Assembly (NCBI GenBank): GCA_012271065.1
Contig: JAAXHE010000044.1
Location: forward strand, 1-29,082
DNA length: 29,082 nucleotides
Direction: 5' to 3'
Origin: Candidatus Latescibacterota bacterium
GTDB taxonomy: Bacteria; Latescibacterota; UBA2968; GCA-2709665
The notes beneath the pieces are model-generated. The model searched no databases. It was not told the DNA's origin and saw nothing but the letters and a program-made list of their open reading frames with translations. The translations under genes and the position numbers were made by a program. Each line of letters opens with the position of its first letter. The first letter of the stretch is position 1. Positions 7,658 to 17,252 of this stretch are shown one piece after another.

Positions 7658-9850
7658 TCAACCTCCTTTGCAGGCTTCCTGCAACGCCGCCACCACGCGC
7701 TCCGGTGTCATGGGCAGCTCACGGACCCTGGCTCCAACCGCGTCGTAGATCGCGTTTGCAACCGCGGCGCCACCGGGAATGATGGGCGGTTCACCCACGC
7801 CCTTGCCTCCATAGGGTCCGTGTTCGCAGGGGTCCTCGACCATAACCGTCTGGATGTTCGGCACGTCCAGCGCGGTCGGGATCGCATAGTCCAGCAGATT
7901 GGGATTCAGCATCCGACCCTTCTCGTCGTACCGGTATCCCTCCATGAGTCCGAAACCGATGGATTGTATGGCACCGCCCTGCATCTGACCCTCCACGAGC
8001 AGGGGATTGAGCGCGCGGCCCACGTCCTGGCCCGCCACGAGATCGAGGAGCCGCACCTGCCCCGTACCGGGGTCCACCTCGACGGTGGCGACGTTAACCG
8101 AATAGGAGGGGTAGGTGGGAACGCTGCTCAGCACGCACCGGCCGTTGACGGCGCCGCTGGACTCGATCGCTTCGGCGGCCAGTTCGCCAAGGCCGATGGC
8201 GTGGTCCGGCGAACCCACGATATGCACCCTCTGGTTCGTGACGACCAGGTCGTCAACGGCGGCCTCGAGCTTTTCGGCTGCCAGGCGCAACAACTGCTCT
8301 CTCGCCTCGCGTCCCGCCTCCCGCGCGGCGGTGCCGGCGGAATAGGCCGCTTTGCTTCCGGCGCTCAATGACGCGTAGGGGACCGTGTCCGTATCTCCCA
8401 GCCGGACCGTCACCATCTCGACGGGCGCCCCCATTTCCTCGGCCACAACCTGTGCCATCACCGTATGCAGACCTGTAATGTCGACCTGCCCGGTCACGAG
8501 GGCCACCGATCCATCCGCCGACATCGTAACGAACGCATTGGTCGGCCCGGATGCGTTGTGCCAGTCCCCCACCGCGATTCCCATGCCCTGGTTGGGTTTC
8601 AGTTCGCGACGGCCCCATCCCGCGGTCTCCGCGGTTTTTCGTATGGTGTCTTTCAGCCAGTCGTGCTGTATGAGCGGCTGATCGCCCTTGCCGAGCCCGT
8701 TCTTCAAGCGGAACTCCAACGGGTCGATCCCCAGCTTGTGGGCCACCATGTCCAGGTTGGACTCCCTGGCAAGCGCCGTCTGCGGTCCACCGGGCGCCCG
8801 ATACGCGCCCGGGCCCGGTTTGTTCGTTCGCACGGCCATGCCTTCCAGCCTGAAATTCGGAATCCTGTAGGGTCCCAGCAGACGGTTCGCGGCGCCTCCG
8901 CTGCCCATCACGCCCCCGTCCCACACAATTCGCCCCTCTACGGCCGTTACGGTCCCGTCCTTGCGCGCGCCTGTTTTCAACCGGACCCAGCAACCCGGGC
9001 CCGGGCGGCTGTCGCGAAAATCCTCCCCTCGGTTTATCGTTAGCCTCACGGGGCGGCCCGTGCGCATGGCCAGCAGCGCGGTGTGCGCTTCGATATTTAT
9101 GCGATTCTTGCCCCCGAAGCTGCCTCCGGTTTCGGTCATGATCACGCGTATGCGCCCCTCGGGGATGTTCAATGCTTCCGAGAGGCCTTCGCGTTTGGTG
9201 AACGTGCCCTGCCCCGCTGCCCATACCGTAAGCCTTCCGTCCGCTTCCACGCGCGCCGTGGCGGCGTTCGGCTCCATATAGGTCTGGTTGAAGAACGGAA
9301 CCTGATATTCCGCCTCGACGACTGCGTCTGCATCCGAGAAGCCCCGCTCGACGTCCCCCTCCTCCAGGACGTTGTAGGCCGTCACGTTCCGCAATCTGCG
9401 TCCATCCGGAGCCTTTACGTCCTCCGTCGGCGCCCCCAGCACGGCCTCGGGAGCGTCGGGGTCCATGGCGTCCACGGGATCCACGACCGCGGGCAGTACA
9501 TCATAATCCACCTCGATCAATGCGAGCGCGTCCTCTGCGATATCCGGATCCACGGCAGCCACCGCCGCCACCTTCTGACCCTGGTAGCAGACCTCTTTGC
9601 ACTCGAAAATTGACAGGTCGGGCACGTCCAGGCCGCACACCACGTCCACCACCCCGGGCAGCTCTTTGGCTCTGGAGGTATCGATTTTCAGAATGCGCGC
9701 GTGACCGTGCGGGCTGCGCAGAATGCGGCCGTACAGCATACCGGGAAGCTGGATGTCGTCGGCGTACTGAATCCGGCCCGTCACGATATCCGGCCCGTTC
9801 AGCCTGGCCACCCGCTGCCCTACGGATTTCAATTCGCGTGGGGCCTGCAT
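7658..9850 (-). CDS. Molybdenum hydroxylase large subunit (xanthine dehydrogenase/aldehyde oxidase family)
   Basis: A 730-residue molybdopterin cytosine dinucleotide-type catalytic subunit. I start at ATG 9850, which has GAGGAGGG close upstream; a TTG 39 bases earlier would only add a leader. The first domain (GQRVARLNGPDIVTGRIQYA, then DDIQLPGMLYGRILRSPHG) is the a/b hammerhead, and the molybdenum-binding domains follow with TETGGSFGGKN, AYRAPGGPQT and SLSAGSKAAYSAG. The catalytic glutamate is in GGKGVGEPP (E687), equivalent to the Glu of xanthine dehydrogenase. The AYxCSFR loop of true CO dehydrogenase is absent, so CO is unlikely as substrate. The enzyme should hydroxylate an aldehyde or N-heterocycle. 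No cofactor-insertion (XdhC/CoxF) gene is found in this window, so maturation factors must be elsewhere. Confidence 0.93.
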   Translation of the reverse strand: MQAPRELKSVGQRVARLNGPDIVTGRIQYADDIQLPGMLYGRILRSPHGHARILKIDTSRAKELPGVVDVVCGLDVPDLSIFECKEVCYQGQKVAAVAAVDPDIAEDALALIEVDYDVLPAVVDPVDAMDPDAPEAVLGAPTEDVKAPDGRRLRNVTAYNVLEEGDVERGFSDADAVVEAEYQVPFFNQTYMEPNAATARVEADGRLTVWAAGQGTFTKREGLSEALNIPEGRIRVIMTETGGSFGGKNRINIEAHTALLAMRTGRPVRLTINRGEDFRDSRPGPGCWVRLKTGARKDGTVTAVEGRIVWDGGVMGSGGAANRLLGPYRIPNFRLEGMAVRTNKPGPGAYRAPGGPQTALARESNLDMVAHKLGIDPLEFRLKNGLGKGDQPLIQHDWLKDTIRKTAETAGWGRRELKPNQGMGIAVGDWHNASGPTNAFVTMSADGSVALVTGQVDITGLHTVMAQVVAEEMGAPVEMVTVRLGDTDTVPYASLSAGSKAAYSAGTAAREAGREAREQLLRLAAEKLEAAVDDLVVTNQRVHIVGSPDHAIGLGELAAEAIESSGAVNGRCVLSSVPTYPSYSVNVATVEVDPGTGQVRLLDLVAGQDVGRALNPLLVEGQMQGGAIQSIGFGLMEGYRYDEKGRMLNPNLLDYAIPTALDVPNIQTVMVEDPCEHGPYGGKGVGEPPIIPGGAAVANAIYDAVGARVRELPMTPERVVAALQEACKGG

Positions 9851-9955
9851 CTCCTGCCCTCCTCGTTCTCGAATGTCGCAATTTGACAAGGTATCAGGAA
9901 TCCAATATCAAAAGTTAATACTCGCCGGGTAAAAGTCAATGGACAACATGAAGCG

Positions 9956-10156
9956 GTGAGACGTTAGACGGTAGAAGAAATGCGGGGAGACGGTAAAGGT
10001 GAGACGGAAGAAGAAGCCCTTACCCGATATGTCTTCCCTCCTTGCCTTAGGCATGAAAAGAATCCTGACAAGGCAGGCAATCTCTCCCCTCTCCCGTCTT
10101 CCTTCTCACCAGGTGGTGGGGTGTCGTCCTCTCACGTCTCACGTCTTACGTCTACC
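9956..10156. repeat. Degenerate inverted-repeat element overlapping the end of glcB
   Basis: The left side contains GTGAGACG, GTTAGACGGTAGA and GGTGAGACGGAAGA. The right side contains the reverse complements of the same words: TCTTCCTTCTCACC, CACGTCTCACGTCTTACG and GTCTAC. Near the centre TTGCCT (10042-10047) can pair with AGGCAA (10075-10080). The whole is an imperfect palindrome about 200 bases long built of short GTGAGACG-like units. No open reading frame of note lies inside. The right end supplies the last codons and the stop of glcB. It could be a miniature inverted-repeat element or a transcribed hairpin. Confidence 0.6.
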
Positions 10157-12324
10157 CGTTCTTTCACTTCCCGCCGCCGCTGGTGCAGCACCCGTTCGGT
10201 GTAGCCGTTCGGTTCCGCCACGCCCTCGAAGACCAGCTCCAGCGCGGCCTGGAACGCGACGCTTTTCACGAAGTCCGGCGCCATGTTCCGATAGTCCGGA
10301 TCTCCGCTGTTCTGTTCGTCCACCAATACCGCCATCTTTTCGAATGTGGTACGCACCTGTGCCTGGCTCACGATTCCGTGATGCAGCCAGTTGGCGATGT
10401 GCTGGCTGGAAATCCGCAGCGTCGCCCGGTCTTCCATCAGTCCCACGTCGTTGATATCGGGCACTTTCGAGCAACCCACGCCCTGTTCCACCCACCGCAC
10501 GACGTATCCCAGAATACCCTGGGCATTGTTGTCCAGCTCCCGCTGGATCTCGTCCTCCGTCAGGTCCCGGTCCAACAGCGGCGGCGTCAGGATTTCGTCC
10601 AGGCTCGCACGCTCCCGCCTGGCAAGCTCCGCCTGCCTTGCCGCCACGTCCACCCGGTGATAGTGCATGGCGTGCAGAACCGCCGCCGTGGGGGACGGCA
10701 CCCACGCCGTGCTTGCGCCGGCTTCCGGATGTCCGATCTTGGTTTCCACCATATCCCGCATCTCGTCCGGCATGGTCCACATCCCTTTCCCGATCTGACC
10801 CCGACCGCTGAAACCGGTGTCCACCCCCACGTCCACGTTCCAGTCCTCGTACGCCGCGAGCCAGGGTTGCGCCCTGATGTCCGCCTTCGGATGCATCGGA
10901 CCGGCCTCCATGCTCGTATGGATCTCGTCTCCGGTACGGTCCAGAAAACCCGTATTGATGAACACCACCCGATCCCTGGCCTCCCGGATCGCCGCCTTCA
11001 GATTCACCGTGGTCCGTCGCTCTTCGTCCATAATGCCGATCTTGATCGTATTCCGCTCCAGACCCAGCGCCGCTTCCACGCGTTCGAACAGGTCGATCGT
11101 GGCAGCGACCTCCGCGGGTCCGTGCAGCTTGGGTTTCACGACGTAGATGCTGCCCGATGCGCTGTTGACGAATTCCCCGTGTCGAATCAGATCGTGTTTG
11201 GCCGCAAGCGCGGTCACCATCGCATCCAGGAAACCCTCCGGGATTTCCGCCCCGTCGCTGGTTGTAACGCTATCGGTGTACATATGGATGCCGACGTTCC
11301 GGACCAGCAGGAGGCTGCGTCCCGGCAGGGTGAGTTTCCCCCCATCCGGCGCCGTAAACTCCCGGTCCGGATTCAGCCGCCGCGTCATCGGCCGGCCGCC
11401 CTTTTCGAAGGTCGTCTCCAGCGTGCCTCGCATGATGCCGTTCCAGTTCCCGTATACCCGTGCCTTGTCCTCGGCGTCAACGGCAGACACCGAATCCTCG
11501 CAATCCTGGATGGTCGTCACCGCCGCCTCCAGAAGAACGTCCTTGACCCCCGCCGGATGCGCGGCGCCCACCGGATGACCGCGGTCGATTCGGATTTCGA
11601 TGTGAAGACCGTTGTTTACCAGCAATACCGCGGAGAGTTCGCCCCCATCTCTCCGGTATCCGCGGAACTGATCGGGATCCGCCATGCCGACCTCTCCACC
11701 GACCCGAAGCGTCGCAATGAGTCGACCGACGCCGTCCTCTTCCTCAACCGCAAAGCGCGTGACCTCCGAGTATCGGCCGGATGCCAGACCCGCAACGTCG
11801 TCCAGAAACGCCTCGGCCGCGTCGATCACCTTCGCGCCGCGGACCGGATTGTAGGCCTCTTCCCTTTCGGCGCGGGGTTCCTCGGGAATGACGTTCGTTC
11901 CGTAAAGGGCGTCGTAAAGACTGCCCCAGCGCGCGTTGGCCGCATTGAGCGCATACCTGGCATTGTCCACTGGGACCACCAGCTGGGGGCCGGCCACCGT
12001 TGCGATTTCGGGGTCCACGCGGGCGGTGGTCAGCTCAAAGTGGTCTCCCTCCGGCGCCAGGTAGCCGATTTCAGCCAGAAAAGTCCGGTACTCCGCCCGG
12101 TCTATCGGCCGTCCCTTCCTCTCCAGGTACCACCGGTCCATCTTCTCCTGAATGCGGTCCCGATCTTCCAGCAACTCCCGGTTCCGGGCGCCCAGGGCCT
12201 GGACGATCTCTCCGAGCGCAGTCCAGAACGCATCCGGGTCGACATCCGTACCCGGGGCGATCTCGTCTCTGACCAAATTGTACAGGACCTCGCTTACCCT
12301 TAAACCGCCAATTTCAACAGCCAT
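10132..12324 (-). CDS. glcB: Malate synthase G
   Basis: A 730-residue enzyme condensing glyoxylate with acetyl-CoA to malate, cytoplasmic. The length fits the G isoform (about 720 residues). ATG 12324 has AAGGAG nearby and starts [16 protein letters not shown]; an earlier in-frame ATG six codons upstream has no such signal. Family blocks are clear: [63 protein letters not shown] (metal-binding Glu region), [18 protein letters not shown] and [18 protein letters not shown]. The last residues (RVDVRRET) are encoded by a GTAGACGTAAGACGTGAGAC-type repeat that also gives the stop codon, so the natural C-terminus seems to have been replaced. No isocitrate lyase gene is in the window; glyoxylate may come from glycolate or purine-type catabolism. 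Confidence 0.95.
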   Translation of the reverse strand: MAVEIGGLRVSEVLYNLVRDEIAPGTDVDPDAFWTALGEIVQALGARNRELLEDRDRIQEKMDRWYLERKGRPIDRAEYRTFLAEIGYLAPEGDHFELTTARVDPEIATVAGPQLVVPVDNARYALNAANARWGSLYDALYGTNVIPEEPRAEREEAYNPVRGAKVIDAAEAFLDDVAGLASGRYSEVTRFAVEEEDGVGRLIATLRVGGEVGMADPDQFRGYRRDGGELSAVLLVNNGLHIEIRIDRGHPVGAAHPAGVKDVLLEAAVTTIQDCEDSVSAVDAEDKARVYGNWNGIMRGTLETTFEKGGRPMTRRLNPDREFTAPDGGKLTLPGRSLLLVRNVGIHMYTDSVTTSDGAEIPEGFLDAMVTALAAKHDLIRHGEFVNSASGSIYVVKPKLHGPAEVAATIDLFERVEAALGLERNTIKIGIMDEERRTTVNLKAAIREARDRVVFINTGFLDRTGDEIHTSMEAGPMHPKADIRAQPWLAAYEDWNVDVGVDTGFSGRGQIGKGMWTMPDEMRDMVETKIGHPEAGASTAWVPSPTAAVLHAMHYHRVDVAARQAELARRERASLDEILTPPLLDRDLTEDEIQRELDNNAQGILGYVVRWVEQGVGCSKVPDINDVGLMEDRATLRISSQHIANWLHHGIVSQAQVRTTFEKMAVLVDEQNSGDPDYRNMAPDFVKSVAFQAALELVFEGVAEPNGYTERVLHQRRREVKERVDVRRET

Positions 12325-12470
12325 CGTTACGCTCCTTTTCACCTATGGAAAAACCGCGGCGGCGGTCAAGATAATCACAACAAAAGGGCGGCACAACAGG
12401 AAGTGTTCTTTCCCGAAAATACCTCGCCATCGGGTCGCGGATGCATCCCGCTGCGCGCCACGTCGCCTGG

Positions 12471-13904
12471 TCAGCGTTCCGACTTCATCTGAGCCGCCAG
12501 ATCGCGCGTTCGCTCTTTGTAGCCCTCTACCCCGTCCTGTGAGTAGGTGAGATCGGCGGCCGGGTCCACGTCCCCCGCGTCGTTCACGTGCTGGCCTTGC
12601 AGTCTTCCCTTCACCGCAACGGTATCCATCAGTACCCGCATCAATGCGCCAAGGTGCCTCTCGTCCCGCCTGGCCACATGCAGCGTCGCGTTCGGAATCC
12701 CGCGCGCGGAAAAGTCCCGGGCCGTGCCAAGGTACGAAGCCGACTGCGCCCCGCTCATACGCAGCCCGCCGAACGCTGCCATCTCGCCCCCGATCTCCGT
12801 TCCGTCCGGAATCCGCAGATCCCGGCCCAGGTCCTCCCAGTGTACGAAAAGAACCACCCTGTCCGCGCGTCCGGCGACGATTCCGTTCAGGACGGAATGG
12901 TTTCCCGCCGGTCCAACGGCAGGAACGACGTGGAGGCCGCCTCCCCTCTCCTGCAGCGACTCGTCGTATAGCTGCTGAAACCAGTCTCCCGGACGTCGGT
13001 TGTCCGCGTAATTGTAGAAAACCAGCGCCTGTTTCCGGCCGTACCGTTCCTGGAGATGCAGCCATCTGGCGAGGCGGCAGGCGATGTTTCGCTCGTCCGG
13101 CCAGGGCAGGCGCCAGCGCGCCTCCGCCCACCGCACCCCCTCGAGCATCTCCCGTACACGTGAACCGGGGGACATCCCCGTTCCGGCTGTCATCGCCAGA
13201 AAGAACGTCCCCACGGGTGAAAATGCCGAAAACCTGCCTCCTACGCCGTCCGGCACCGGCAGCAGCGACTCACCGAAGAACGGACGCTTCCGGTGCATTT
13301 CAAACAGCGGGCTCCCGCCGTACGGACCGGTTGTAGCTACAATGTGGCTATTCCAGTCCTTCACAGCCTGACGTGAAAGCCGGTCCCGCACCACCATCAA
13401 CGCACCGATGGTCTCGCCCGTGCGCCCGGATTTGCTGATCACGTTGAACAGGGTCCGGCCCAGCATCCCGCGCCGGGTCAGCATGTCCAGCAGCTCGCCC
13501 AGCCGGCGGGGGTCGAACGTATCCCCCGTGAAATAGACTTCCGGCGCTCCGCCCCGCCCGTCCGCCGGCAGGAGGTTGTGGTAAGCGGGATTGAGCACGT
13601 CGTGAAAGACCCGCGCGCTCAGATCGGACCCCCCGATGCCGACCGTTACGAGCGCGGCGAATTCGCCGCGGGCGCGATTCGCGAGGTCCAGCGTCCGTCC
13701 GAGATCGCCATCCTGCAGATGGCTGCGCGTCCATGCCCGCCCGTACCGCGCAAGGGTGTCCGCCGGCAGCGACGCTTCATCCGCGAACCGTTCGTGGATT
13801 GCGGCGAGGCTATTGTCGACATCCCGGATGTCTGACGATTGACCGGTCGGCAACGACGCCTCACCCGCCACCTCCAGCCGAATCCCGGTTTCACCGTCGT
13901 TCAT
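12471..13904 (-). CDS. pgi: Glucose-6-phosphate isomerase
   Basis: A 477-residue cytoplasmic enzyme interconverting glucose 6-phosphate and fructose 6-phosphate. GGGAGG precedes the ATG. The two SIS sugar-phosphate domains are visible: TVGIGGSDLSARV (about 87-99) and FNVISKSGRTGETIGALM (153-170) bind phosphate, and VGGRFSAFSPVG is the first PGI signature. Catalytic positions are retained: QQLYDES has the base Glu (E315), GPAGNHSV has the ring-opening His (H336), and GVEGYKERT near the C-terminus has the Lys (K463). It is shorter than the ~550-residue E. coli enzyme and closer to the ~450-residue bacterial form. It is upstream of glcB on the same strand with a gap of 146 bases. The annotation is secure at family level. 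Confidence 0.92.
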   Translation of the reverse strand: MNDGETGIRLEVAGEASLPTGQSSDIRDVDNSLAAIHERFADEASLPADTLARYGRAWTRSHLQDGDLGRTLDLANRARGEFAALVTVGIGGSDLSARVFHDVLNPAYHNLLPADGRGGAPEVYFTGDTFDPRRLGELLDMLTRRGMLGRTLFNVISKSGRTGETIGALMVVRDRLSRQAVKDWNSHIVATTGPYGGSPLFEMHRKRPFFGESLLPVPDGVGGRFSAFSPVGTFFLAMTAGTGMSPGSRVREMLEGVRWAEARWRLPWPDERNIACRLARWLHLQERYGRKQALVFYNYADNRRPGDWFQQLYDESLQERGGGLHVVPAVGPAGNHSVLNGIVAGRADRVVLFVHWEDLGRDLRIPDGTEIGGEMAAFGGLRMSGAQSASYLGTARDFSARGIPNATLHVARRDERHLGALMRVLMDTVAVKGRLQGQHVNDAGDVDPAADLTYSQDGVEGYKERTRDLAAQMKSER

Positions 13905-14020
13905 TCAGCCTCCCGATCACGTTCGCTTTGGACGTATGTCCGTCAATTCACGCGTCACCGCGCCCGACGCGCCAGCCCCAACCGGCGCCCCGTCCAAAAC
14001 GCCTCCGCGAACGATTGCGC

Positions 14021-14053
14021 TTGACAATGCCACGGATATTGCCATAAATATCC
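14021..14053 (+). promoter_or_regulatory. Putative sigma-70 promoter with overlapping operator palindrome
   Basis: A consensus TTGACA (14021-14026) is followed after 16 bases by CATAAA (14043-14048). A perfect 7-base inverted repeat, GGATATT (14034-14040) and AATATCC (14047-14053), spans the spacer end and the -10 box. It lies in the 250-base divergent gap, about 100 bases upstream of the plus-strand oxidoreductase gene. An operator covering a -10 box suggests repression by a dimeric regulator not encoded in this window. Confidence 0.5.
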
Positions 14054-14155
14054 ACCCGTGAACAGCATACGGGGGGCGCGCCGGATACCGGGTCTGCGAA
14101 GCGACGATCCCGCGGGCCCATTTCGTTCGTCGCCAGTTACGCGGGAACTGAAACC

Positions 14156-15220
14156 ATGGCGCTGAAAGCGGGCGTGTGCGGCATCGGATCTTACTATTCC
14201 AATGCGTTTGCCCGGTCCGCGACACGTAACCCGGACATCGAACTGGCGGCGTACGCACATCTGGACCAGAGCGACGAAACGCTCGGCAGACTCGGCATGC
14301 AGTCCAGGGAGGCGTTCGGCGTCCAACACGGCATCCAGGCATACGCCGCGGTGCCGGAGATGGTCCACGCCGAGTCCCTCGACCTCGTCTTCATCACATG
14401 TCCGGATGACCAGAAACCGCAGCAGGCGGCCGGCGCGATGGACGCGGGCGCTCACGCATTTATCAGCAAGCCCATGTGTATGAGCCTGGCGGGCGCCGAT
14501 GTGATGATCGACGCATCCCGCCGCAACGACGTACTGCTGTCCGCCCTGCTGCCCGGACGGGAAGACGGCGCCATCCGCGCGATGGGAACCCGGGTGCAAA
14601 ACGGGGCGGTCGGACGCGTCATCACGTCAAGGGCGTGGATTCAGCACGGCTGTTTCGGCCCGGGAACGGTTTTTGACGGAAGCGGTGAATTCGGTCCCGG
14701 CCAGGGCGGCATCGGGCTTTCGCTGGGCTTCTACGCCGCGGACCTGCTGCTCTGGCTCATCGATTCACCCGCGGTCCGCGCCTTTGCCGAATACGACAAC
14801 CTGGCCACGCCGCACAGCATCTGGATGGATTCCGGCAAGGGCACCGTCCGGTTCGAAGACGGCCGTATGGGGTCCATGGACATCATCTTCAACGTCAATT
14901 GCGGCGCCCCGGCCTGGGAAATGGAAGTCGTGGGCGCCGAAGGTATCGCCCGGGCGCATCTGGATGTCATGGAAGGCATCGTCTGGCACAAGGACGACGG
15001 GGGCGCTCCGCGCGTTTTCTACCGGGCGCAGAACGATACGATCGACGCCGCGGTCGAACGTTTCGTCCGCAGCGTCCGTGAGGGCCATCCGCTTGACGTC
15101 ACGCCGGAACACGCTCGAAACGTGCTGGAACTCTGCCTGGCCTGGAACCGCGCCGCCGCGGAACACCGCGCGGTCGATCTCCCGTTGGCGGACGGCGGCC
15201 TGAATATTCGCTACCATTAG
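14156..15220 (+). CDS. Gfo/Idh/MocA family oxidoreductase (3), divergent
   Basis: A 354-residue protein with the family fold but altered motifs. The N-terminal Rossmann region reads AGVCGIGSYYSNAF, with a less usual glycine pattern, and the expected EKP is SKP (ISKPMCMS, residues 104-106). The C-terminal domain carries GQGGIGLSLGFYAADLLLWL where a conserved histidine usually sits in related enzymes, so catalytic residues may be missing or moved. MEVVGAEGIARAHLD matches the usual closing strand region. Start is ATG with a poor GGGA upstream. It heads a plus-strand group with a BNR/Asp-box protein and an amidase, behind a promoter with a palindromic operator. It may bind rather than turn over a sugar derivative; this is inference. 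Confidence 0.82.
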   Translation: MALKAGVCGIGSYYSNAFARSATRNPDIELAAYAHLDQSDETLGRLGMQSREAFGVQHGIQAYAAVPEMVHAESLDLVFITCPDDQKPQQAAGAMDAGAHAFISKPMCMSLAGADVMIDASRRNDVLLSALLPGREDGAIRAMGTRVQNGAVGRVITSRAWIQHGCFGPGTVFDGSGEFGPGQGGIGLSLGFYAADLLLWLIDSPAVRAFAEYDNLATPHSIWMDSGKGTVRFEDGRMGSMDIIFNVNCGAPAWEMEVVGAEGIARAHLDVMEGIVWHKDDGGAPRVFYRAQNDTIDAAVERFVRSVREGHPLDVTPEHARNVLELCLAWNRAAAEHRAVDLPLADGGLNIRYH

Positions 15221-15300
15221 AACACGGACTCGTGGCTGATCTATGGGTCCCATCGCGGGCCGCATCCGGCCTCGCGACCCGTTCCGAGAGAGGAGTCGGT

Positions 15301-16224
15301 ATGCTGATTGCCACCCGAGATACGGTGTACGCCCTGGATGGAGGTCCAACCGCGCCGCGAGACGTTCTGGCGGACGGTGAAGTCCAGGCGATTGCGGAAG
15401 GGGGATCCATCCGCCTCGCCGCACTGCAGGGCGGGGCGGTCGCGGTCCTTTCGCGTAATGGCGCCAGAACCCTCGGCACGGGAATCGAGGAACCCATAGA
15501 GTGCCTTCTCATCCTGGATGAAGATCCGCTGCGCTTCCTCGTTGGCGTGGAGGCCCCCCACGTGTATGCCGTGACGGACGGCGAGACCGAGCGCCTGGAG
15601 TCTTTCGACGCGCTGGAATGCCGCGCGGATTGGTACACGCCTTGGGGTGGACCCGCGGCCGTCCGGAGCATGGCGCGCACACGGGACGGCTGGGTGTACG
15701 CCGACATCCACGTGGGCAGCATCATGCGGTCGCCCGACCACGGCCGCAACTGGGAACCCGTCACCCCGGAGCTGCACCAGGACGTCCACCAGGTGGCCAC
15801 CTCGCCCAGGGAAGACGACCGGGTCTACGCGAACACGGCACGCGCCGTGTATCTCAGCAACGACAGGGGCAAGTCCTGGCAGCACCGCTCAGACGGTTTT
15901 CCATACTATTACGGCCGGGCCATCGCCGTACACCCGGATGAACCGGACTGCCTGCTCGCTTCGGTCAGCACCGGGCCCCACGGCGATGCGCAGGGACAGC
16001 TCTATCGGACCGACGACGCAGGCCTTTCCTGGTCACACGTCACAGACGGCTTCCCCGGGACCACGGCGGGCAACATCGACACCTTTCACATCGGCTTTAC
16101 GCCCGACGGCCGCGCCTGGTCGGTCGCAGACGACTGTCTTTACCGCAGCCAGGACCGGGGCCTCACGTGGGTATCCACGTGGAGGGCGCCTTCGAACATC
16201 CGTATGATTGCGGTGCAACAGTAA
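15301..16224 (+). CDS. BNR/Asp-box repeat beta-propeller protein
   Basis: A 307-residue protein. I start at ATG 15301, behind AGAGGAG; an earlier in-frame start at 15232 has no such signal and adds a non-conserved leader. Four Asp-box motifs (S/T-x-D-x-G-x-S/T-W type) are visible: SPDHGRNW (144-151), SNDRGKSW (186-193), TDDAGLSW (237-244) and SQDRGLTW (283-290). The family includes sialidases, VPS10-like and photosystem-stability-like propellers. No signal peptide is seen, and the sialidase arginine triad cannot be recognised, so an enzyme activity is not supported. Spacing to its neighbours is 80 and 92 bases, so it is probably part of the same transcription unit. Possible roles are carbohydrate binding or scaffolding. 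Confidence 0.8.
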   Translation: MLIATRDTVYALDGGPTAPRDVLADGEVQAIAEGGSIRLAALQGGAVAVLSRNGARTLGTGIEEPIECLLILDEDPLRFLVGVEAPHVYAVTDGETERLESFDALECRADWYTPWGGPAAVRSMARTRDGWVYADIHVGSIMRSPDHGRNWEPVTPELHQDVHQVATSPREDDRVYANTARAVYLSNDRGKSWQHRSDGFPYYYGRAIAVHPDEPDCLLASVSTGPHGDAQGQLYRTDDAGLSWSHVTDGFPGTTAGNIDTFHIGFTPDGRAWSVADDCLYRSQDRGLTWVSTWRAPSNIRMIAVQQ

Positions 16225-16316
16225 CCAGTCCGCCGGCGCAGGGCGTCAAACGGGAAGGCCTCCCTTCATCCGACCGCCCGGCAGTCGCTCCCGCACTTTC
16301 TATAAGAGGAGTATCC

Positions 16317-17252
16317 ATGGCTCACCATCACTTCGTCCCGAAAGCCTACCACACGGCCATTGGCGCGCATGACCCGGTGCTTAGCGTCGCCACCGGCGAC
16401 ACCATCACAACCACCACCGTGGATGCCGGAGGAAGCGACGCCACGGGCAAGCCGATTACACCTGCCGGCAATCCCCAGACGGGACCTTTCTACCTGGAGG
16501 GGGCCGAACCGGGCGATACGCTGGCCGTAACCTTCGACAAACTGGCGCCCAACCGCAAGATCGGGTACACGTCGGGCGTTGTGGCCGCCAACGTGCTGGA
16601 TTTCGGGTACACGCCGGAATTCGACGATAACCTCGACCGCCTCCTGGATTGGGAAATCGACTTCGAAAACAACACGGCCACGCCCGTCGGCTTCGATGAC
16701 CTCCCCATCGGCAGGCTCCGGATTCCCCTGAAACCCATGGTTGGCTGCTTCGGGGTGGCGCCGCCCCGCGGCCAGGCGATCTCCACCGCCACATCCGATA
16801 CGCACGGCGGCAACATGGACTACAGGGAATTCGTCCAGGGCGTAACCGTGTACTTCCCCGTTTTCGTCGAAGGCGGGCTGTTCCATATCGGCGACGGCCA
16901 CGCCGTGCAGGGCGACGGTGAAATCGCGGGCACCGGCATCGAAATCTCCTTCGACGTCACCTTCACGCTGCGCCTGTTGAAGGGAAAAACCATCAACTGG
17001 CCGCGTGCGCTCAACGAGACCCACGTGATGGCGGTGGGCAACGCCCGCCCTCTGGACCAGGCAACGCAACACGCCACCACCGAGCTGATCCGGTTCCTCC
17101 AGGAAGACTACGGCCTGGATACCCGATCGATTCACATCCTCATGGGCCAGGCGGTGGAATACGACGTGGGCAACGTCTACGACCCCGCCTACACCATGGT
17201 CTGCAAAATGCCCATCGACATCCTCGAAAGCATCGGCGCAAGCAGGCAATAA
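16317..17252 (+). CDS. Acetamidase/formamidase family protein
   Basis: A 311-residue hydrolase of the FmdA/AmdA family, which cleaves small amides to acid and ammonia. ATG 16317 has AAGAGGAG in front; the frame extends further upstream but without a ribosome site. Family marks: GPFYLEGAEPGDTLAV near residue 60, HGGNMDYREFVQGVTVYFPV, the strongly conserved GDGHAVQGDGEI, and the closing DYGLDTRSIHILMGQAVEYDV then NVYDPAYTMVCKMP. It has no signal peptide and is cytoplasmic. It lies downstream of the oxidoreductase and Asp-box genes and could deacylate or deamidate a product of the same pathway, but small-amide nitrogen scavenging is equally possible. Confidence 0.87.
   Translation: MAHHHFVPKAYHTAIGAHDPVLSVATGDTITTTTVDAGGSDATGKPITPAGNPQTGPFYLEGAEPGDTLAVTFDKLAPNRKIGYTSGVVAANVLDFGYTPEFDDNLDRLLDWEIDFENNTATPVGFDDLPIGRLRIPLKPMVGCFGVAPPRGQAISTATSDTHGGNMDYREFVQGVTVYFPVFVEGGLFHIGDGHAVQGDGEIAGTGIEISFDVTFTLRLLKGKTINWPRALNETHVMAVGNARPLDQATQHATTELIRFLQEDYGLDTRSIHILMGQAVEYDVGNVYDPAYTMVCKMPIDILESIGASRQ

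Noticed and set aside
7658..9850. CO dehydrogenase large subunit (coxL)
   Set aside because: The AYxCSFR active-site loop is absent; the corresponding region reads AYRAPGGPQT, as in other hydroxylases of the family.
10183..12303. Plus-strand open frame of about 700 codons
   Set aside because: It is exactly antisense to malate synthase G, whose motifs are unmistakable. The peptide is rich in His, Arg and Pro with no family motif, as expected from a GC-rich shadow frame.
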